From Porphyra umbilicalis (Eukaryota; Rhodophyta; Bangiophyceae; Bangiales; Bangiaceae), in the NCBI GenBank assembly GCA_002049455.2, contig KV918860.1:124001-188000 (forward strand): a stretch of 64,000 bases of DNA, given 5' to 3'. Numbering within the stretch: position 1 is the first letter of the stretch; every line of letters begins with the position of its first letter. The translations under genes and the position numbers were made by a program. Shown piece after piece: positions 59,556 to 64,000 of the stretch. The notes beneath the pieces were generated by a model. That model ran no database searches and had not been told where the DNA came from. It saw only the letters and a list, made by a program, of their open reading frames with translations.

Positions 59556-59902
59556 GCCGGCGGCGGCGGCCACGTCCCGGTCCTTGGGCACGACCAGGTC
59601 TGGGAGGTCCCCCGGCGGCACCCCCACCGCCGCGGCGGTGGCCCCCACCCCCCCGCCGGGGTGCGGAGGAGGGAGGACCCCCCAAAGGCCCCCAAATCAA
59701 TGGTCGCCACCCGGTGGTCCTCCACGCCGGGGGAGGCGGCCGCGAGCGCCGCCGCCGCCGTCAACTCGTGCCGGTGCTTTTGGCCGTAATCAAAGGCGAG
59801 CGTGCGGACGGCGGCGCCCGACGCGAGCGTCATGGCGAGGGCGGTGGCCGAGTCGAGGCCGCCCGAGAGGAGGACGACCGCTCGACGGACGGGGGCGGCC
59901 AT
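58965..59902 (-). CDS. queC: QueC, 7-cyano-7-deazaguanine (preQ0) synthase, frame slip in a G run
   Basis: QueC makes preQ0 from carboxy-deazaguanine and ammonia with ATP, a step of queuosine synthesis. From the Met at 59902: RRAVVLLSGGLDSATAL (PP-loop ATPase motif), FDYGQKHRHE and ATIDLGAFGGSSLL. In the next frame, after the C run 59648-59654 (G on the coding strand), come IPNTYVPARNTIFLAYALG, NAVDYSGYPDCRPEYFDAW, APLLHLSKADIV and the zinc site SCYDPGAGGRPCGRCDACLLRA with four Cys. One more base in that seven-base run would join both parts, so this is probably one intact gene with a miscounted run, or a recent frameshift. A Gly tract (about 59517-59560) interrupts the middle. The frame is open above 59902 and could add a targeting peptide. 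The C-terminus beyond VEVGVGRDPAVVRWE is uncertain because of C runs. Confidence 0.8.
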
Positions 59903-60645
59903 GGCGCGGGGGGGGGGAAGGGGGAGGAGGGGGGCGGGGGGGGGGGGGGGGAGGGGCGTTCCCCGTGAGTGGCACAAGAGGCCACGGGCGGTGGCGGCAC
60001 GCAGGGGAGGAAAAAAAAGGGGGACGCCCGCGCACGAGGGTGCCGCAACCATGGAAGGGGGGGGAGGCAGGCGACTGGCAGCTGACAAGGCGGCCGCCAG
60101 ACAGCCCACCGGTGGCGAGAGGCCAGCGGCAGCGGCAAAGACGGAGCGCACAGGCAGCGCGGCGCGGCGCGCACACGTCGGGGCGACGGCGGCGGCGCCC
60201 GGGCCGGAAAAAGGCGGCCGGCCGCGCGCGGGCGCCCCGCCGCGGTGGATCACGCCCGCGCTGGCGGGGCCCCGCGGGGCCCCGCCGCCGGCGACGCGCG
60301 GCGCGCCGCACCGGAAGCAGGGCGGCGCTGTCCTGTAAGCCCGCCACGGATCCCCCCCGTCGCGCCGGCCGCCGCCGCTCGCGCGGCCGCGCCCCCGATC
60401 CGGCGCGCGCCCCCCCCCCGCCCCGCTGCTGCTGGCGTGGCGCCCCGGCGGGTTGCCGTTCCCCGCCCGCTGTTGGTGTGCTCTTGCACCCCTCCCCCCC
60501 CCCCCCCCCCCCTAGCTAGGCCCCCGCTCCCCTGCGCTACCCCGTTTCACCCGGTCGGCCGCTGCGCCTCGCGGCGTGCGGCGGGTGCGGGTCCCCGCAA
60601 CGGCCCGCCCGCCGCGCCGCCGGCGGTGACCCCCGCCGCCCCGCC
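59903..60645. other. Divergent intergenic region
   Basis: About 740 bp between queC (-) and the Ser-rich gene (+). G runs at 59938-59951, an A8 run at 60011-60018 (T on the queC strand) and a C run at 60493-60512. Possibly a shared regulatory region. Confidence 0.4.
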
Positions 60646-61863
60646 ATGGCCAAGCGGCGCACGCACGCGTCCGCCGCTGCCCCCACCGGCGCCACCGCCA
60701 AGCGGTCCAAAACCGCCAAGGCGACCGCACCCCCCGCGGCGCCGGCCAAGGCGGCCAAGGCGGCCAAGGCGGCCAAGGCGGCCAAGGCGGCGGCGGCTGC
60801 GGCCACGCCCGCCGCCCCGCCGCCGCCGCGGTCGCGGCGGACCATTGCGGCGCCCGCCGATAGCTCCTCCTCCTCCTCCTCCTCCTCCTCCTCTTCCTCC
60901 TCCTCCTCCTCCTCCTCCTCTTCCTCCTCCTCCTCCTCCTCCTCCTCCTCTTCTGCCGCCTCGTCTGGGGCGGCTGCCCCCGCTGCCGCCGCCTCGGTGC
61001 GCGCGGCGCCGGCCGGCGGTGCTGCCGCCGCCGCCGCTGCCGCCGTTGCCGCAGCTGCCGCCGCGTTTGCGGCTGGGGCGGTGGCGCTGACGCCCCCGGC
61101 AGCGTCGTCGGCCACCGACGGCTCTGCGTCGTCCGCATCCGAGGCGCCACCGCCAGTGGGTGCTGCGGCGGCGCCGGCGGTGGTCATTAAGAAAGAGGGT
61201 AAAAAGGGCAAGCGGGGCGACGCCGCCGCGCTGCCGGCGGCGGTGCCAGTGCCGGCGGCGGTGGTCGGGAAGGACAAGAAGAAAAATGTGGGTAAGAAGG
61301 CGGCCGCGCCGTCGAGGCCACCTCCCACGTCCTCGAGCTCTTCCCCCTCCTCCTCTTCTTCTTCTTCCTCCTCCTCCTCCTCTTCATCCTCATCTTCTTC
61401 TTCCTCCTCCTCCTCCTCCTCCTCCTCCTCCTCCTCCTCCTCGGCCCCCGCGACCGCCCCCGCCAAGCACGGGGCCAACCCCAGCGACAGCTCGAGCAGC
61501 TCCTGCTCGAGTTCCACCTCGAGCTCCTCGGCGCGCCCGTCGACGAGCAGCCCGTCGTCGAGCTCCGCTGCCGCCTCGGCGCCCGCGCCGGCGGGTGTGC
61601 ACCCAAGCGACAGCGACAGCGCGGTGGCGTCGAGCTCCTCCTCTTCCTCCTCCTCCTCCTCGTCCTCCTCCTCCTCGTCCTCCTCTTCGTCCTCCTCCTC
61701 GTCGTCGAGCTCGTCTTCCCCCTCGCCGACCGGCTCGCCGTCGGCGCCCGCCGCCGCACCGTCGCCGACGGCCGACGCGGCCATGGCCGTCGAAGCGGCG
61801 CCGCTGCACCGCGAGTCCTTTTTTGGCGAGCCGGTCGGCGCCAAGCGCCGCCGCCGCTCTGAC

Positions 61864-61898
<35 letters not shown>

Positions 61899-62106
61899 GA
61901 CGCCGCTGCCGACGGGGCGGCGGGCGGCTGCCGCCGCCGCCGCCGCCGCCGCTGCCGCCGCGTCGCCCGCGGCGGCGGCGGGGCGGTCGCGCAAGCGCGC
62001 GGCCGTCGACCGCGGCGGCGACCGCCCGGAAGCCGCCCCGCCGGTCGTGGCGCGGGCGCTGCCGGGCGGGCGGCGCAAAAAGGGTACCGGCGGGCGCCGC
62101 CGGTGA
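60646..62106 (+). CDS. Ser/Ala/Lys-rich low-complexity nuclear-type protein
   Basis: 486 residues; ATG in good context (CCGCCATGGCC). It opens with a basic stretch (MAKRRTHASAAAP, KRSKTAK) and KAA repeats. Long poly-Ser blocks (about residues 73-103, 225-265, 325-365) alternate with short basic patches (KKEGKKGKRGD, KDKKKNVGKK) and Ala tracts; it ends ESFFGEPVGAKRRRR and a basic RKKGTGGRRR tail. Alternating Ser blocks and Lys patches recall Nopp140/NOLC1 and SRP40 nucleolar proteins, but their conserved C-terminal domain is not evident, so the relation is only by style. Plus-strand coding is favoured over the antisense poly-Glu frame because the triplets vary (TCC, TCT, TCA, TCG) while always keeping Ser; read antisense, the same changes alter residues. 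Confidence 0.6.
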
Positions 62107-62664
62107 GGGGGCGCACCGGGGTGGGGGGGGGGGGGGGGAGGGGGGGGGGGGGCGCCGACCCCGCCGCCTGCTGCACGTGGAGGGGGGTGGAGCAGGGGGC
62201 ACGCGCGACCGCCCGACGGCGGCGGCGGGGCGGCGGGCGGTGGGCGCGCGCCGGCGGGTGGCGGCCGTCGTCGGGCTGGTGGGGGGGTGGACGCGGGCGG
62301 CGGCGGGACCGCCGTGGCGCGGTCGTGCCGGCTCTCCCGTGCCAGTGGTGGGGGTGCCGCTCGTGTGTGCGCGCGCCGGCGGGTGTGCCGTGCGGGCGGG
62401 CCTCGTGCCGCCGCTTGTGTTTTGTCAATCACGTCGGTCGCACCGCCCCCGTGGGGTGCGCATGGGCGCCCCTGCGGGCGCGCGCGCCGCGCCGACGCAC
62501 TGCAAAGCGGGCGCCCCCCTTGCCACTGCGCGCGCCGCAGCGGGCGGCAGCACCCACCGGGTGAGACAGAAAAAAAAAGTCAAGGCTTGTGCTTGACAAG
62601 GAAAGGGATTACAGAGCATGGGATTGGAGTCAAGCAGAACAAAAGGGCACCCAAACATCAAGAG
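62107..62664. other. Convergent intergenic region
   Basis: G homopolymers at about 62119-62152, then GC-rich DNA becoming less so from 62570. Nothing recognised. Confidence 0.45.
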
Positions 62665-64000
62665 TCACGCGCAGTCAGCCCACCCCACACACGCACACGC
62701 CGTCAAGCCTCGCCCCCCAGCGCCCCGCGGCGGCACCCCAGCCACCGGGGGCGCCCCCCCCACACCCCCCCCCCAGCCCCTAGGCGCGCACCAGCCCGAG
62801 CGCCCGCGCCAGCCGGCGGCGGCGCCCCGGCGCCACCGGCGCCTCTGCCGGCGCCGCGCCCGGCGCCGCGGCGCCCGCGGCGCCACCCCCAGCGGCAGCG
62901 GCTGTGGCAGTGGCGGCAGGAGGCGCCCCTGCCCCCCTCCCCCCCCCCCCCCCCCCCCCCCCCCACCCTCCCCCCCCCCCCGCGCCGACCGCCACCGCCG
63001 CCGCAGCAGCGTCTCGCTCTCCGAGTAGGAGAGGTACTCATCGACGTACATGGCCACCTCCCGCGACGGGGGCGGGCGGTCGGCGAGCGCGCCGCCGCCG
63101 ACCGTCCCCGACGCGGGCTTGGCCCACGCGTGCACCCCCGCCGAGCCGGCGGCAACGCCAACGCACGAGGGGGGCCCGTCGACGGGCGACGCGCGCCGCG
63201 CGGCGCCGCGCCAGTGGCGGTGCGAGGCGCCGACGCGGCCGCCGCCGCCGGCACCGCCGCCGGCCGCGACGCTGCCGCTCACCGCCCACGCGCCGCTGAC
63301 GGCAGAGGCGCCGCTGAGCACCGAGCCGCCGCTAAACGCCGAGGCGCCACTGAGTACCGAGCCGCCGCTCAGCGCCGACGCGCCGCAGGCGGCGGCTTCC
63401 CCCCCCTCTGCCCCCGTGCCGGCGACGGGCAGGACGCCGCTGACCGCCGAGCCGCCGCTAAAGGTGGACGTTGCCGACGGCTCCCGCCAGCCCGACACGG
63501 GCTGCGGGATGGGGGCGGTCGACAGGCCGCCGCCGCCGCCGCCGCCGTCGACGCCGTCGCGGCGCAGGGGCGGCGCCCGACCCGTGGACGGCGCCGCCAT
63601 CCCCCCCGCCGACGGCTCGGTGCAGTGCGACATGGACGACGCGGGCGAGCCGCCGCCACTGCCCGACGACGACGAGCCGCCCGAGCTGCCACGCCGGCGC
63701 GGCGGCAGCGCGGCCGTCGACAGCTCCGACGGGGCGTCAGACGCCGACGCCGGGATGGCGACCCCCCCCCCGCGGGCAGCGGTGCCCGCCGCCACCGCCG
63801 CCGCCGCCGCCGCCGCGGCCGACGGGCCGCCGCCGCACCCGCCGCCACGACCGGCACCGCGCCACCCGATCCCCCCCATGGACCGAAAGCTCGCCTCGTC
63901 CTCGTCAACCACCTCCGTCACGCCGTCCCCCCCCCCCAGTCCACGTCGTCGCCCGACGGCGGGCGGACGCCCGCCGCCGCGTCGCGCAGCGCGCGCCGGT
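62665..64000 (-). CDS. Unrecognised Gly/Ser/Ala-rich protein, 5' end beyond window
   Basis: The frame stays open to the right edge, so the N-terminus is missing. The first visible part is acidic (TEVVDEDEASFRSMGG). A Ser/Gly/Ala-rich middle has about ten variants of LSGASA[FV]SGGSV in a row (63250-63400). A more ordered-looking stretch, SREVAMYVDEYLSYSESETLLRRRWRSA, spans about 63065-62985. Beyond it, C runs (62939-62962 and 62970-62981) leave the frame and the stop at 62665 uncertain. I do not recognise the family. The acidic start and the Tyr/Ser/Glu segment suggest a regulatory, partly disordered protein, but that is only an impression. Confidence 0.5.
   Translation of the reverse strand, partial: PARAARRGGGRPPAVGRRRGLGGGDGVTEVVDEDEASFRSMGGIGWRGAGRGGGCGGGPSAAAAAAAAVAAGTAARGGGVAIPASASDAPSELSTAALPPRRRGSSGGSSSSGSGGGSPASSMSHCTEPSAGGMAAPSTGRAPPLRRDGVDGGGGGGGLSTAPIPQPVSGWREPSATSTFSGGSAVSGVLPVAGTGAEGGEAAACGASALSGGSVLSGASAFSGGSVLSGASAVSGAWAVSGSVAAGGGAGGGGRVGASHRHWRGAARRASPVDGPPSCVGVAAGSAGVHAWAKPASGTVGGGALADRPPPSREVAMYVDEYLSYSESETLLRRRWRSARGGGEGGGGGGGGGGGGQGRLLPPLPQPLPLGVAPRAPRRRARRRQRRRWRRGAAAGWRGRSGWCAPRGWGGGVGGAPPVAGVPPRGAGGRGLTACACVGWADCA

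Noticed and set aside
58965-59902. Bacterial contamination as the source of queC
   Set aside because: It lies within a continuous segment with eukaryotic genes on the left (RPB10 with an intron, bZIP) and shares their composition and homopolymer habit.
60537-62432. Minus-strand ORF with long Glu/Asp tracts
   Set aside because: Antisense to the poly-Ser gene. Third-base variation keeps Ser on the plus strand but changes residues on the minus strand.

Overview
The window looks like nuclear DNA of a GC-rich, compact, photosynthetic eukaryote. I infer a bangiophyte red alga of the Porphyra/Pyropia type. The grounds are very high GC, mostly single-exon genes, a few short introns (169-290 nt) with GTACG/GTATG donors, a plastid-type DUF1995 protein, starch-binding-type modules, FAS1 extracellular proteins and a hedgehog-type Hint domain. 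The species assignment is inference; the eukaryotic assignment is secure (RPB10, ALIX and HCNGP homologues, and spliceosomal introns whose removal restores conserved domains).

Layout. 1-8.4 kb is gene-poor and repeat-rich: half of a dispersed element at the left edge, two minisatellites and two small terminal-inverted-repeat (TIR) elements. 8.5-12.8 kb holds an SDR dehydrogenase (+) and a three-exon CIPK/SnRK-like kinase (-). 12.8-23.3 kb is again gene-poor, with a ~1.1 kb hAT-like element and two misordered pieces of an ATAD2/Yta7-like AAA ATPase. 23.3-31.2 kb is gene-dense: an HCNGP/SAP30BP-like protein (+), a full-length ALIX/BRO1 protein (-), a VOC/glyoxalase-like protein (-) and a secreted FAS1-FAS1-Hint protein (-). 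31.8-34.6 kb contains a 1.64 kb TIR element and a 0.77 kb hAT-like element. 36.7-39.8 kb encodes a 1034-residue secreted FAS1 / Pro-Gln repeat / Gly repeat / FAS1 protein (-).

43-64 kb holds a DUF3228 protein, a three-exon VTC1/DUF202 membrane protein, a double-CBM protein, a two-exon amino-acid/auxin permease, RPB10 (two exons), a DUF1995 plastid protein, a bZIP factor, a QueC homologue with a homopolymer frame slip, a Ser/Ala/Lys-rich nuclear-type protein, and a gene cut by the right edge.

The genes do not form one pathway. They are housekeeping and cell-surface genes, often in convergent pairs a few hundred bases apart. The two FAS1 genes lie ~5.5 kb apart on the same strand and probably both make extracellular-matrix proteins. 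Many long ORFs in the GC-rich repeats, on either strand, are artefacts of composition. Long G/C homopolymers break or blur several reading frames.
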